Assembly: GCA_963811685.1 (NCBI GenBank)
Contig: CAWESK010000010.1
Coordinates: 310,001 to 374,000, forward strand
DNA: 64,000 bases
Direction of reading: 5' to 3'
From: CAIWHR01 sp963811685
GTDB taxonomy: Bacteria; Pseudomonadota; Gammaproteobacteria; Burkholderiales; Casimicrobiaceae
A program made the position numbers and the translations under genes. The notes under the pieces were generated by a model. That model was not told the DNA's origin. It did no database searches and worked only from the letters and a program-made list of their open reading frames with translations. Below are positions 49,165-59,037 of this stretch, in pieces; the stretch's first letter is position 1; the number at the start of each line of letters is the position of its first letter.

Positions 49165-50511
49165 CTAGATCGTCGCCAGCGTCTTGCGCAAGATGTCTTG
49201 GATCATGTCGATATGCGACTTCTCGGCGATCAGCGGCGGCGCGAGGATCGCCGAATCGCCGGTGTTCTTGAGATGGAGGCCGTTGTCGAAGAGCTTCTTC
49301 TGGAACGCGTGGCCGCGCGCGCCCGGGGCGCCGGACGGCGCGATGTCGATCGTCGCGAACATGCCGTAGCCGCGGATGTCGGTGACGATTCCCACGTCCT
49401 TCAGCGAGAACACCATGTCGAGGAAGTAGGGCGACATCTCGCGCCCGCGCTGGAACAGCCCCTCGCTCTTGTAGATGTCGAGCGTGGCGAGGCCCGCGGC
49501 GCACGGCCCCGGATGCCCGGAATACGTGTAGCCGTGGAAGAACTCGATCGCGCCTTCGGGCGCCGCCGCCATGATGGTGTCGTGGATGCGCTCGGAAATC
49601 GCGACCGCGCCCATCGGCTGCGCACCGTTGGTGAGGCCCTTCGCCATGGTCATGAGATCCGGCGTGACGCCGAAGCTCTGCGCCGCGAACGCCTCGCCGG
49701 TGCGGCCGAAGCCGCAGATGACCTCATCGAAGACGAGCAGGATGCCGTGCGCGTCGCAGATATCGCGCAGGCGCTTGAGATAGCCCTTCGGCGGCACGAG
49801 GCAGCCGGTCGAGCCGGCGATCGGCTCGACGAAGCAGGCGGCGATGTTCTCGGCGCCGTAGAGATTGATGAAGCGAACGAGGTCCTCGGCGAGCTCCACG
49901 CCATGCGGGCCTTCGCCCCGGGTGAAGTAGTTTTCCTTGAGGTGCGTGTGGCGCATGTGGGCGATGCCGGGCATCCCCTGGCCGAACTTGCGCCGGTTGT
50001 TGACGAGGCCCGACAGCGCGACGCCGCCGAAGTTGACGCCGTGATACGCGCGCTCGCGCGACACGAAACCGGTGCGCCCGCTCTGGCCGCGCGCCTGGTG
50101 ATAGGCGAGCGCCACCTTCATCGCGGTGTCGACCGATTCGGAGCCCGAGTTCGTGAAGAAGATCCGGTTCAAGTCGCCGGGCGTGAGCTCGGCGACGCGC
50201 GTCGCGAGCTCGAACTGCTTCGGATGCCCGCGCAGGAACGGTGGGACGAAATCGAGCTCGCGGAGCTGCCGTCCCACCGCCTCCGCAATTTCCTTGCGCC
50301 CGTGGCCGGCGTTGGCGCAGAAGAGTCCCGACGATGCGTCGATCAGCTTTTCACCGCGGTCGTTCCAGTAGAACATGCCCTCCGCGCGGACGACCATCTT
50401 CGGCTCCGCCTTGAAATCGCGGTTCGGCGTGAACGGCATCCAGTACTCGTCGAGCGAGATGCGCTTCGTCGCAGTCTGGTCATGAAGCTTGAGTTCGGCG
50501 TGACCCATCAT
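49165..50511 (-). CDS. tpa: Class III aminotransferase, probably taurine:pyruvate aminotransferase
   Basis: PLP-dependent class III aminotransferase of 448 residues. I choose ATG 50511 (MMGHAELKLHDQ), with GGAG five bases upstream. The PLP Lys is in MAKGLTNGAQPMGAV, with FDEVICGFGRTG and FFTNSGSESVDTAMK also conserved. By sequence alone it resembles the omega-amino-acid (beta-alanine):pyruvate enzymes; the surrounding tauABC, ald and xsc point to taurine as donor, giving sulfoacetaldehyde and alanine. It is divergent from ald across a 199-base region. Substrate is inferred, family is certain. Confidence 0.82.
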   Translation of the reverse strand: MMGHAELKLHDQTATKRISLDEYWMPFTPNRDFKAEPKMVVRAEGMFYWNDRGEKLIDASSGLFCANAGHGRKEIAEAVGRQLRELDFVPPFLRGHPKQFELATRVAELTPGDLNRIFFTNSGSESVDTAMKVALAYHQARGQSGRTGFVSRERAYHGVNFGGVALSGLVNNRRKFGQGMPGIAHMRHTHLKENYFTRGEGPHGVELAEDLVRFINLYGAENIAACFVEPIAGSTGCLVPPKGYLKRLRDICDAHGILLVFDEVICGFGRTGEAFAAQSFGVTPDLMTMAKGLTNGAQPMGAVAISERIHDTIMAAAPEGAIEFFHGYTYSGHPGPCAAGLATLDIYKSEGLFQRGREMSPYFLDMVFSLKDVGIVTDIRGYGMFATIDIAPSGAPGARGHAFQKKLFDNGLHLKNTGDSAILAPPLIAEKSHIDMIQDILRKTLATI

Positions 50512-50588
50512 GGTCTCCTGATGCTGCGGTGCGGCAGCCGGATTCGGCGGCGGGCAGCAAAGAAATGCGGAATCGAGACCGTCATCGT

Positions 50589-50611
50589 ACACCCGCGGCA
50601 GCGGCGGGTGT
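50589..50611. promoter_or_regulatory. Inverted repeat in the tpa/ald divergent promoter region
   Basis: ACACCCGC (50589-50596) and GCGGGTGT (50604-50611) are perfect inverted repeats around a seven-base centre, with no T run, so an operator is more likely than a terminator. It is 28 bases upstream of a -10-like TAGAAT (50639-50644) for ald. The regulator is not encoded in the window. Confidence 0.4.
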
Positions 50612-50710
50612 GCCGCGACGCGCCCATGCTCGATCCTTTAGAATAGCGGTCTGCGGCGAACGCGGCGGCGAGCCGCACGCTGCCCTCGTCCCAAGCCCGG
50701 AGCAAATCCC

Positions 50711-51826
50711 ATGCGCATCGGCGTCCCCAAGGAAATCAAGGTTCTCGAAAATCGCGTCGGCCTCGTGCCGGGCAGCGTGCGCGAAGCGGTGGCCAACGGC
50801 CACGAGGTGATCGTCGAGCACAACGCAGGTCAGGGCATCGGAATGGACGACGACGCGTACCGCCATGCGGGCGCGAAAATCGCCGCTACCGCGCCCGAGG
50901 TGTTCGCCGCTGCGGACATGATCGTCAAGGTGAAGGAGCCGCAGGCGGTCGAGCGGAAGATGCTGCGCAACGGGCAGATTCTGTTCACCTATCTGCATCT
51001 CGCGCCCGACCCGGACCAGGCGAAGGATCTCATCGCGAGCGGCGCCGTCTGCATCGCCTATGAAACCGTGACGTCGGCCGCGGGGGGACTGCCGTTGCTG
51101 GCGCCCATGTCGGAGGTCGCGGGGCGGATGGCCGTGCAGGCGGGCGCGTACTACCTCGAGAAGCCGCACGGCGGGCTCGGCGTGCTGCTCGGTGGCGTGC
51201 CGGGCGTGGACCCCGCGAAGGTCGTCGTCCTGGGCGGCGGCGTCGTGGGCGCGCACGCGTGCCACATCGCGCTCGGCATGGGGGCCGACGTATGGGTCCT
51301 CGACCGCAGCGTCGAAGTGTTGCGCGCGCTGTGGCGCCAGTTCGGACGCCCGCTCAACACGGTGTTCTCGACCCATGACGCCGTCGAGCATCACGTCACC
51401 ACCGCCGATCTCGTCATCGGCGGCGTGCTGATCCCCGGCGCGTCGGCGCCGAAGCTCGTCTCCGCCGCGCTCGTGAAGCGAATGAAGCCGGGCTCGGTGA
51501 TCGTCGACGTCGCGATCGACCAGGGCGGCTGCTTCGAGACATCGCATGCGACCACGCACGCGGATCCCGTCTACGTGGTCGACGGCGTCACGCACTACTG
51601 CGTGGCCAACATGCCGGGCGGGGTGCCGCGGACATCGACGTTCGCGCTCAACAACGCGACGCTGCCATTCGTGCTGGCGCTTGCCAACAAGGGTTGGAAA
51701 AAAGCGCTCGCCGACGACGTTCACCTGAAAAACGGTCTCAACGTCGCGTTCGGCAAGGTGACGTGCCAGCCGGTCGCCGAGGCGCTCGGCTACGCGTACG
51801 TCACGCCCGAAACCGTGATGACTTGA
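50711..51826 (+). CDS. ald: Alanine dehydrogenase
   Basis: NAD-dependent oxidative deamination of alanine to pyruvate and ammonium; in taurine degradation it regenerates the pyruvate used by Tpa. The 371 residues start MRIGVPKEIKVLENRVGLVPG; NAD-binding VVLGGGVVGAHACHIALGMGA, substrate residues in LFTYLHLAPD and FETVTS-type YETVTSAAGG, and VDGVTHYCVANMPGGVPRTST are all normal. TAGAAT at 50639-50644 is a possible -10. No frame break. It is followed by a repeat-filled gap before xsc. Confidence 0.96.
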   Translation: MRIGVPKEIKVLENRVGLVPGSVREAVANGHEVIVEHNAGQGIGMDDDAYRHAGAKIAATAPEVFAAADMIVKVKEPQAVERKMLRNGQILFTYLHLAPDPDQAKDLIASGAVCIAYETVTSAAGGLPLLAPMSEVAGRMAVQAGAYYLEKPHGGLGVLLGGVPGVDPAKVVVLGGGVVGAHACHIALGMGADVWVLDRSVEVLRALWRQFGRPLNTVFSTHDAVEHHVTTADLVIGGVLIPGASAPKLVSAALVKRMKPGSVIVDVAIDQGGCFETSHATTHADPVYVVDGVTHYCVANMPGGVPRTSTFALNNATLPFVLALANKGWKKALADDVHLKNGLNVAFGKVTCQPVAEALGYAYVTPETVMT

Positions 51827-52152
51827 GCGCGAAGGACGTACGAGTGAGCGAGGCAGGCGAGCGAAGCGAGCCAAGGCTCGAAGGGCGCGTCGCCGAGCGA
51901 CCGAGGCGCCCGATGGCCAGGTGCAATGCAGTCATTGGATAGTGCGGAGACGAGTGAGCGGCCAGGTTCGAGGACGCCCGTGCGAGCAGGGCGAAGCCAA
52001 GGCCCGAAGGGCGCGTCTGCGAGCGCGGGTGGCGGCCGACCCCGAGGTGCGACGAGCACGCGCGAATGCTCGGAGGCCGCGCGTCGCCGAGCGACCGAGG
52101 CGCCCGACGGCTGGGTGCAACGCAGTCAATGGATAGTGCGGAGGGCGCGCCG
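51827..52152 (+). repeat. Repeat-filled gap between ald and xsc
   Basis: A 326-base stretch with no believable gene. It holds two 64-base direct repeats, 51885-51948 and 52079-52142, that differ at five positions, 194 bases apart. A shorter GCCAAGGCxCGAAGGGCGCGTC motif before the first repeat recurs near 51996-52017. The second copy ends in the xsc ribosome site (GGAGG at 52138-52142 region). The repeats are not palindromic units of a CRISPR and do not resemble an insertion sequence. Confidence 0.75.
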
Positions 52153-53953
52153 ATGAACACGATGACCGAGCAGAAGAACATGGCGGTGTCCGGCCGCCAG
52201 ACAATGACGCCGTCGGAGGCGTTCGTCGAGACGCTGGTCGCGCACGGCGTGAAGGACGTATTCGGCATCGTCGGGTCGGCTTACATGGACGCGCTCGACC
52301 TCTTTCCGCTTGCCGGCATCCGCTTCATTTCGGTCGCCCATGAGCAGGGCGGCGGCCACATGGCCGACGGCTACGCGCGCGTCTCGGGGCGCCACGGCGT
52401 CTGCATCGCGCAGAACGGCCCCGGGATCACCAATTTCGTCACGTCGACCGCGGCCGCGTTCTGGGCGCATTCGCCGGTCGTCGTCATCACACCCGAAACG
52501 GGCTCGATGACGTTGGGCCTCGGCGGTTTCCAGGAAACGGAGCAGCTGCCGATCTTTTCGAAGATCACGAAGTTCCAGGCGCACGTCAACAATCGCGCGC
52601 GGATGGCGGAGCTCACGGGTCGCGCGTTCGACCGCGCGCGGCTCGAGATGGGACCCGCGCAGCTCAACATTCCGCGCGACTTCTTCTACGGCGACATCGA
52701 GTGCGAGATACCGCGGCCGATGGCGATCGAACGCGGCGCGGGCGGCGAAAAAAGCCTCGATGAAGCCGCGGCGCTCCTCGCGGCGGCGAAATTCCCGGTG
52801 CTCCTGTGCGGCGGCGGCGTCGTGATGGGCGACGGAGAGTCCGCCGCGATTCGCCTCGCGGAATTGCTGCAGGCGCCGGTCGCGGTGAGCTACCTGCACA
52901 ACGACGCGTTTCCGGCGCGGCATCCGCTTTGGGTGGGGCCGCTCGGCTACCAGGGCAGCCAGGCGGCGATGAAGCTGATCGCGAAAGCCGATGTCGTGCT
53001 GGCGCTCGGCACCCGCCTTGGCCCGTTCGGCACGCTGGCGCAGTACGGGATCGACTACTGGCCGACGAATGCGAAGATCATCCAGGTCGACGCCGACGCG
53101 AAGATGCTGGGCCTCGTGAAGCCGATCTCGGTGGGCCTCTGCGGCGATGCCGGATCAGCGGCGGCGGCGCTCGCCGCGCGGCTCGGGGGCAAGACGCTCG
53201 CCTGCATGGCGAACAAGGATGCGCGCCTCGCCGACCTCAAGGCGGCGAAGTCCGAATGGGAGACCGAGCTCGACGGCTGGACGCACGAAAAGGACACGTG
53301 GTCGCTCGAGGTCGCGAAGGAATCGCGCCACATGCATCCGCGGCAGATGCTGCGCGAGCTCGAGCGCGCGATGCCTGCCGACGCGATGGTGTCGACCGAC
53401 ATCGGCAACATCTGCTCGGTGTCGAACTCCTACCTGCGCTTCGACCGGCCGCGGTCGATGTTCGCCGCGATGAGCTTCGGCAACTGTGGCTATGCGTTTC
53501 CGACGATCGTCGGCGCGAAGGTCGCGGCTCCCGGGCGGCCGGCCATCGCTTATGTCGGCGACGGCGCGTGGGGCATGAGCTTCGGCGAGCTGCAGACGTG
53601 CGTGCGCGAGGACATTCCCGTCACCGCCATCGTGTTCAACAACGGTCAGTGGGGCGCCGAGAAGAAGAACCACGTCGATTTCTACGACAACCGATTCGTC
53701 GGCGTCAATCTCGACAAGCAGCCGTCGTGGGCGGCGGTCGCCAAGGCGATGGGCGCCGAAGGCCAGCGGATCGAGACGCTCGGCTGACGTCGGCCCGGCG
53801 CTGCGCGCGGCGGCGAAGGCGCAGGACGAGGGCAAGACGACGGTGCTCGAGATGATGGTGACGCGCGAACTGGGCGACCCGTTCCGGCGCGACGCGCTGG
53901 CGCTGCCGACGCGCCATCTCGCGAAGTACAGATCGACGGCGGCGAAACGCTGA
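52153..53953 (+). CDS. xsc: Sulfoacetaldehyde acetyltransferase (one frame break near the end)
   Basis: TPP enzyme that converts sulfoacetaldehyde and phosphate to acetyl phosphate and sulfite. Start ATG 52153 (MNTMTEQKNMAV), with MAVSGRQTMTP at 52180 as an alternative. TPP enzyme parts: FGIVGSAYMDALDLFP, the Glu in AHEQGGGHMADGYAR, and GDGAWGMSFGELQT with NNGQWGAEKKNHVDFYDNRF, which is specific for Xsc. At about 53782-53785 a surplus G (CTCGGCTGACG) makes a false stop at 53787; without it the frame continues DVGPALRAAAKAQDEGKT and GDPFRRDALALP to TGA 53951-53953. Repaired length is about 599 residues, the normal one. Confidence 0.95.
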
Positions 53954-54008
53954 GCCCCGTTTCGCCTGCCGCCGCGCGATCGCCCGATCGCTGACCGAGG
54001 CCTCTGCG

Positions 54009-54984
54009 ATGAAGAGTCGTCGTTCGCGCGTGCTGGTGCTCTGCTTGGCTGCTTCGCACTGGCCGCTTCTGCCATCGCGCAGGACTATCCCACCAGGCCG
54101 ATCAAGTTCATCGTCCCGTATCCGCCGGGCGGCGGCACCGACATCGTTGCGCGCATCGTCGTCGAGCCGCTGGCGGCGGAGCTCGGCCAGCCGATCGTCA
54201 TCGACAACCGCGGCGGCGCCGCCGGCAATCTCGGCACCGACATCGTCGCGAAATCGCCGGCCGACGGCTACACGATCCTGTTCACGCTGTCGTCGCACAC
54301 GATCAACCCGAAGCTCTACGAGAAGCTGCCGTTCGACGTCGAGCGCGATTTCGTGCCGGTGAGCCTCGCCGCGATGATTCCGCAGATCCTCGTCGTCAAC
54401 CCGTCGGTTCCCATCACCAGCGTCAAGGAGCTGATCGCGTACGCCAAGGCGAACCCGGGCAAGCTCAACTACGCGTCCGTCGGCATCGGCTCGCCGGCGC
54501 ACATCGCGGGCGAGCTCTTCAAGCTGAAGACCGGCATCGACATGGTGCACGTGCCGTACAAGGGCGGCGGACCGGCGGTCGTCGACACGATCGGCGGGCA
54601 GGTGCAGCTCGTGTTCGTCTCGATGCCGGCCGCGTGGCAGCACGTGAAATCCGGGCCGCCTGCGGGCGATCGCCGTGACGAGCGCCAAGCGCAGCATTTC
54701 CGCGCCGGACGTGCCGACGATCGCCGAGTCGGGCGTACCCGGATTACGTCGTCGACTCGTGGTACGGCGCGCTGGCGCCCGCGAAGACCCGCCGGCGATC
54801 GTGGCGAGGCTCGAACGCGGCCTTCGCTGAAGGTGCTGCGACGACCCGCAGGTGAAGGAACGGCTGTTCGCGCAAGGCGCCGAGGCCGCGCCGTCGACGC
54901 CGGCGGAGTTCGACCGCGTGATCAAGGACGAGCTCGCGAAGTGGGAACTACGTCATCAAGACGGCCAGGATCAAGCCGGAATGA
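54009..54984 (+). CDS. Bug-family (TctC-like) periplasmic binding protein, several frame breaks
   Basis: A tripartite-tricarboxylate-type binding protein of about 320 residues. The start codon and Arg-rich signal are in one frame (54009); most of the protein is in another: LGCFALAASAIAQDYPTRPI, FIVPYPPGGGTDIVAR, IDNRGGAAGNLGTDIVAK, NYASVGIGSPAHIAGELF and MVHVPYKGGGPA are classic Bug motifs. From about 54655 the frame changes at least four times to the end at 54984 (RLRAIAVTSAKRS, PDYVVDSWYGALAPAKT, ERLFAQGAEAAPSTPAEF can be seen in different frames). Heavy damage means either poor sequence or a dying gene; the codons look under selection. No TctA/TctB gene is nearby. Confidence 0.82.
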
Positions 54985-54994
54985 CGCACGTTCG

Positions 54995-56423
54995 ATGAGC
55001 GCGACGCGCCGCCGGATTCAGCCGGACGCCGTGGTCGCCGCGCTCGTCGCGCGTGCCCGCGCGGCGCAGCGGCAGTACGAGACGCTGGACGCAGGAGCGC
55101 GTCGACGAGGCGGTGATCGCCGCCGGATGGGCGATCGTCGAGCCGGCGCGCAATCGGGCGCTGGCCGAGCGCGCGGTGCAGGACACGGGCCTCGGCAACG
55201 TCGCCGACAAGATCGCCAAGAACCGCCGCAAGACGCTCGGGCTCCTGCGCGACCTCCGCGGCGCGAAATCGGTGGGCGTCATCGACGAGGACCCGCGACG
55301 CGGGCTCGTCGAGATCGCGCGGCCGGTCGGCGTCGTCGCGGCGATCACGCCGTCGACCAATCCGGCTGCGACACCCGCGAACAACATCATCAATGCGCTC
55401 AAGGGCCGCAATGCGATCATCGTCGCGCCGTCGCCGAAGGGCGCGTCCACGCTCGCGCTGCTGCTCGAGTACATCCACGCCGAGCTCGACCGCGTCGGCG
55501 CGCCGCGCGATCTCGTGCAGATGCTGCCCTCGCCGGTGACGCGCGAGCAGACGTTCGCGCTGATGCGGCAGGCCGACCTCGTCGTGGCCACCGGCTCGCA
55601 GACGAATGTCCGCGCCGCGTACGAAAGCGGCACGCCGGCGCTCGGCGTGGGCGCCGGCAACGTTTCGGCGATCGTCGACGAGACCGCCGACGTCGCCGAC
55701 GCGGCGGCGAAGATCGCGCGCTCGAAGACCTTCGATCACGCGACGTCCTGCTCGTCGGAAAACAGCGTGATCGTCGTCGACGCGGTCGCCGACGCGCTCA
55801 TCGACGCGTTCGCGCGCGAGGGTGGCGTGCTGCTCGACGGCGAGGAGACGCAGCGCCTGCAGGACGCGATGTTTCCCGGCGGCAAGCTGGCGGCGCGAGT
55901 CATCGCGCAGGCGGCGCCGGCGATCGCGGAGCACGCCGGGCTCGTCCGGCCGGAGCTCGACGACGCGCGCTTCCTGATCGTCGAGGAGACCGGCGTCGGT
56001 CCCGCGCATCCGTTCTCCGGCGAAAAGCTCTCGCCGGTGCTCGCGCTCTACCGCGTCGCGGACTTCGCGGCGGCGGCGGATCTCGCGGCGCGGCTGCTCG
56101 CCTACCAGGGCGCCGGCCACTCGGTCGGGCTGCACACGCGGAAGCCGGAGCGCGCGGTCGCGCTCGGCCTGACGTTGCCGGTGTGCCGCGTCATCGTCAA
56201 TCAGGCGCATTGCTTCGCCACCGGCGGCAGCTTCGACAACGCGCTGCCGTTTTCGCTGTCGATGGGCTGCGGGACGTGGGGCCGCAACAGCATCTCGGAC
56301 AATCTCAATTACCGGCATTTTCTCAACATCACGCGCGTCGTGACGCCGCTCGCTCCCGCCGACGTGCACGAGCCGACCGACGACGAGATCTTCGGAGCGT
56401 ACCGGCGAAAATTCCGTGCCTGA
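54995..56423 (+). CDS. sauS: CoA-acylating sulfoacetaldehyde dehydrogenase-like enzyme (one frame break)
   Basis: Aldehyde dehydrogenase of the CoA-acylating type, about 475 residues. It starts MSATRRRIQPDAVVAALV at 54995; one surplus base near 55087 (ACGCTGGACG) moves the frame, after which WTQERVDEAVIAAGWAI runs to 56423. The catalytic Cys is in FDHATSCSSENSVI; VVAAITPSTNPAATPANNI and ATGSQTNVRAAYESGTPALG are family motifs. It stands between a Bug protein and a CoA ligase and after xsc, as SauS of the sulfoacetate pathway (sulfoacetyl-CoA to sulfoacetaldehyde). Ethanolamine-type acetaldehyde dehydrogenases are close relatives, so the substrate is by context. Confidence 0.8.
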
Positions 56424-56437
56424 CGCGGCGTCTCCGC

Positions 56438-57948
56438 ATGCGGACGATCCGCGACGTGATCGACCGCCACGCCGGTCTGCGCGGCCGGAGGCGCCGTTCC
56501 TGCTCGCGCCCGAGCCGGGCACGACGGTCACCTACGGCGCGCTGCGCGGCATCGCGCACGGCCTCGCGGCGGAGCTCGCGGCGCATGGCATCGGCGAAGG
56601 CGAGGTCGTCTCGTGGATGCTCCCGAACGGAATCGCCGCCGCCGGCGTGTTCCTCGGCGCCATGTACGGCGGCTACGTCGCGTCGCCGGTGAGCCTGCTC
56701 GCGCAGGACACGCTCATCGCGCACACGCTCGCGCACTCGCGGAGCCGCATCGTGTTCGCGGCGCCCGAGTTCGTCGCGCGATTGCAGGCGATCGCGGCGA
56801 AGCTCGACCGCGGCGTCATCATCCGGCCGACGTCGCCGGACGATCTCGACGTCGCCTCCGACAGCGGCGCGGAGCGTGCCAGCGGCACTCGCACCCGATT
56901 CGCCGGCGCTGCTCATGTACACGTCCGGCACGACCGGCACGCCGAAGGGCGCGCTGCTCTCGCACGCCAACCTGCTGCACGCGGCGCGCGCGGTGAGCGA
57001 CGCGCACGCGCTGACGGCGTCCGATCGCGTGCTGTCGTCGCTGCCGCTCTATCACGTCAACGGCCAGTGCATCGCGACGATCTCGCCGCTCTATTCGGGC
57101 GGCAGCGTCGTGATGCCGCATCGCTTCAGCGCGTCGCAATGGTGGGGCTGGGTCGAGCGCTACCGGCCGACGTGGCTCAACGTCGTGCCGACGATCATCG
57201 CCTATCTGCTCAACGGCGCCGATCCGACGCCGGCAGGGCGGCGGCGTGCCGGGCGATTCGCTTCGCGCGCTCGGCGTCGGCGCCGCTGCCGCCGGAGCAG
57301 CATCGGGCGTTCGAGTCGCGATTCGGGATCTCGGTGCTGGAGGCGATGGGACTCACCGAGTGCGCGTCGGTCGCCTTCGCCAATCCGCTCGAGCCCGCGT
57401 GCGCGCAAGATCGGCTCCCCCGGAGTGCCGCTTGGGATGGAGGCGCGCGTCGTCGCTCGCCGACGGCGCGGTGCTCGCGCGACGGCGAGCGCGGCGAGAT
57501 CGAGCTCCGCGGCGCCAACGTGATGCTGCGCTACCACGACGACGCGCAGGCGACCGCGGCCACGATTCGCGCCGGTGGCTGGCTCGCGACGGGCGATCTC
57601 GGCTATCGCGATGCCGACGGCTTCTACTTCATCACCGGCCGCCTGAAGGAACTGATCATCAAGGGCGGCGAGAACATCGCGCCGCGCGAGATCGACGAGG
57701 CGCTGCTGCGGCATCCTGCGGTGCTCGAGGCCGCGGCGGTCGGCATCGCCGATCCGGAATACGGGCAGGAGATCCTCGCCTGCGTCGTGCTGAAGGCGAA
57801 CGCGACGTGCTCCGAGGACGAACTGCGCGCGCATTGCCTCGCGGAGCTCGGCCGCTACAAGACGCCGAAGATCTTCCGCTTCGTCGCCGAGCTGCCGAAG
57901 GGGCCGTCGGGCAAGGTCCAGCGGCTGAAGCTCGGCGGCGAGCGCTGA
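56438..57948 (+). CDS. sauT: AMP-forming acyl-CoA ligase, sulfoacetate-CoA ligase-like, several frame breaks
   Basis: ANL-superfamily ligase of about 500 residues. It begins MRTIRDVIDRHAGLR at 56438 and changes frame near 56480, 56880, 57240, 57400 and 57455. The pieces give a complete enzyme: FLLAPEPGTTVTYGALRG, the AMP-binding LLMYTSGTTGTPKGALLSH, ISVLEAMGLTECASVAF, GWLATGDLGYRDADGFYFITGR, and the catalytic-Lys end GPSGKVQRLKLG. It overlaps no gene; sauS ends 14 bases before. In Cupriavidus-type sulfoacetate catabolism SauT activates sulfoacetate to the CoA thioester for SauS. Substrate by context only. Confidence 0.78.
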
Positions 57949-58011
57949 TCATTGCCCGCCGGACCGCGCGGTATCATTTTGCTTCGCTATTCGGCCACAG
58001 GAGGAGCGACG

Positions 58012-58665
58012 ATGTTCATCGGTCATGTCGGCCTCGCGTTCGCCGCGAAGAAAGTCGCGCCGCGACCCTCGCTCGGCACCCTCGCGCTCGCGGCGCAGCT
58101 CGTCGACGGCGTGTGGCCGGTGTTCCTGCTGCTCGGATGGGAGAAAGTCGAGATCGTCCCCGGCATCACCGCCGTGACGCCGCTGCTCTTCGTCTTCTAC
58201 CCGTACACGCACAGCCTCGCCGCCGGCGCGGTGTGGGCGCTGCTTCTTGCCGGCGGCTACTATCTGTGGCGACGGGATGGCGTCGGGGCGTGGTGGATCG
58301 CGGCGCTCGTCGTTTCGCACTGGGTTCTCGATTTCATTTCGCACCGGCCCGACATGCCGCTGTGGCCGGGCGGCCCCAAGGTCGGCCTCGGCCTGTGGAA
58401 TTCGGTTCCGGCAACGCTCGCCGTCGAATTCGCGCTCTTCGGCGGCGGTCTCTGGCTGTACCTCTCGGCGACGCGGCCGCGCGACCGCATCGGGACCTGG
58501 GCGCTCGCGGCGTTCGTGACACTGCTTGCCGCGCTTTACCTCGCGGCCGTGTTCGGCCCGCCGCCACCCTCGGTGCAGGTGCTGGCGATGAGCGGGCTCC
58601 TGGGCTGGCTATTCGTCGTCTGGGCGTACTGGATCGACCGGCATCGCGAGCCGGTCGCCGCGTGA
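58012..58665 (+). CDS. Conserved membrane protein (MFIGHVG-type, YdjM-like)
   Basis: A 217-residue membrane protein with about six helices, starting MFIGHVGLAFAAKKVAPRPS at 58012 after an AGGAGGAG ribosome site; the frame upstream to 57952 is not used. HVGLAF, YTHSLAAGAVWA and SHWVLDFISHRPDMPLW hold spaced His and Asp residues like the predicted membrane metal-dependent hydrolases (YdjM/DUF457-like). I do not recognise a specific function. The gene is not damaged, in contrast to its neighbours on both sides. Confidence 0.7.
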   Translation: MFIGHVGLAFAAKKVAPRPSLGTLALAAQLVDGVWPVFLLLGWEKVEIVPGITAVTPLLFVFYPYTHSLAAGAVWALLLAGGYYLWRRDGVGAWWIAALVVSHWVLDFISHRPDMPLWPGGPKVGLGLWNSVPATLAVEFALFGGGLWLYLSATRPRDRIGTWALAAFVTLLAALYLAAVFGPPPPSVQVLAMSGLLGWLFVVWAYWIDRHREPVAA

Positions 58666-58699
58666 TCCGTTGCGGATCGTTGTTGAACCGGAGGTGAAC

Positions 58700-59035
58700 A
58701 TGGCACTCAAACTGGCATATGCCATTCATTTCGTCGCGGACATGGACCGCGCCGTCGCGTTTTATCGTGACACGCTGGGGCTCGCGCTGAAATTCGCCTC
58801 GCCGGGCTGGTCCGAATTTGCGACCGGCGAAACGACGCTAGCACTGCACCCGGCGTCTGCCGAGAATCCCGCGGGCTCCACGCATCTCGGATTCGGCACG
58901 CCCGACGTGCACGCGTTTCATCACGCGCTGACGGCGGCAGGCGTGCGCTTCACGCGCGCACCGGAACCGCTGCACGGCGTGACGCTCGCCGAATTCGTCG
59001 ACTCCGAGGGCGCGCGCTGCAGCGTCAGCGGATAG
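58700..59035 (+). CDS. VOC (glyoxalase/bleomycin resistance) family protein
   Basis: A small one-domain protein of 111 residues with the vicinal oxygen chelate fold: AIHFVADMDRAVAFYRDTLG is the classical first beta-alpha-beta unit, then STHLGFGTPDVHAFHHAL and LAEFVDSEGARCSVSG end the second. Metal-ligand His and Glu positions can be seen (HF in AIHF, HLGF, and AEF). Start ATG 58700 has AGGTG upstream. Such proteins range from lyases to resistance proteins; no substrate can be given. It ends two bases before the cyclase gene. Confidence 0.85.
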   Translation: MALKLAYAIHFVADMDRAVAFYRDTLGLALKFASPGWSEFATGETTLALHPASAENPAGSTHLGFGTPDVHAFHHALTAAGVRFTRAPEPLHGVTLAEFVDSEGARCSVSG

Positions 59036-59037
59036 CG

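Noticed and set aside
51827..52152. CRISPR array or insertion sequence in the ald-xsc gap
   Set aside because: Only two long repeats with mismatches, no regular spacers, no transposase, no terminal inverted repeats.
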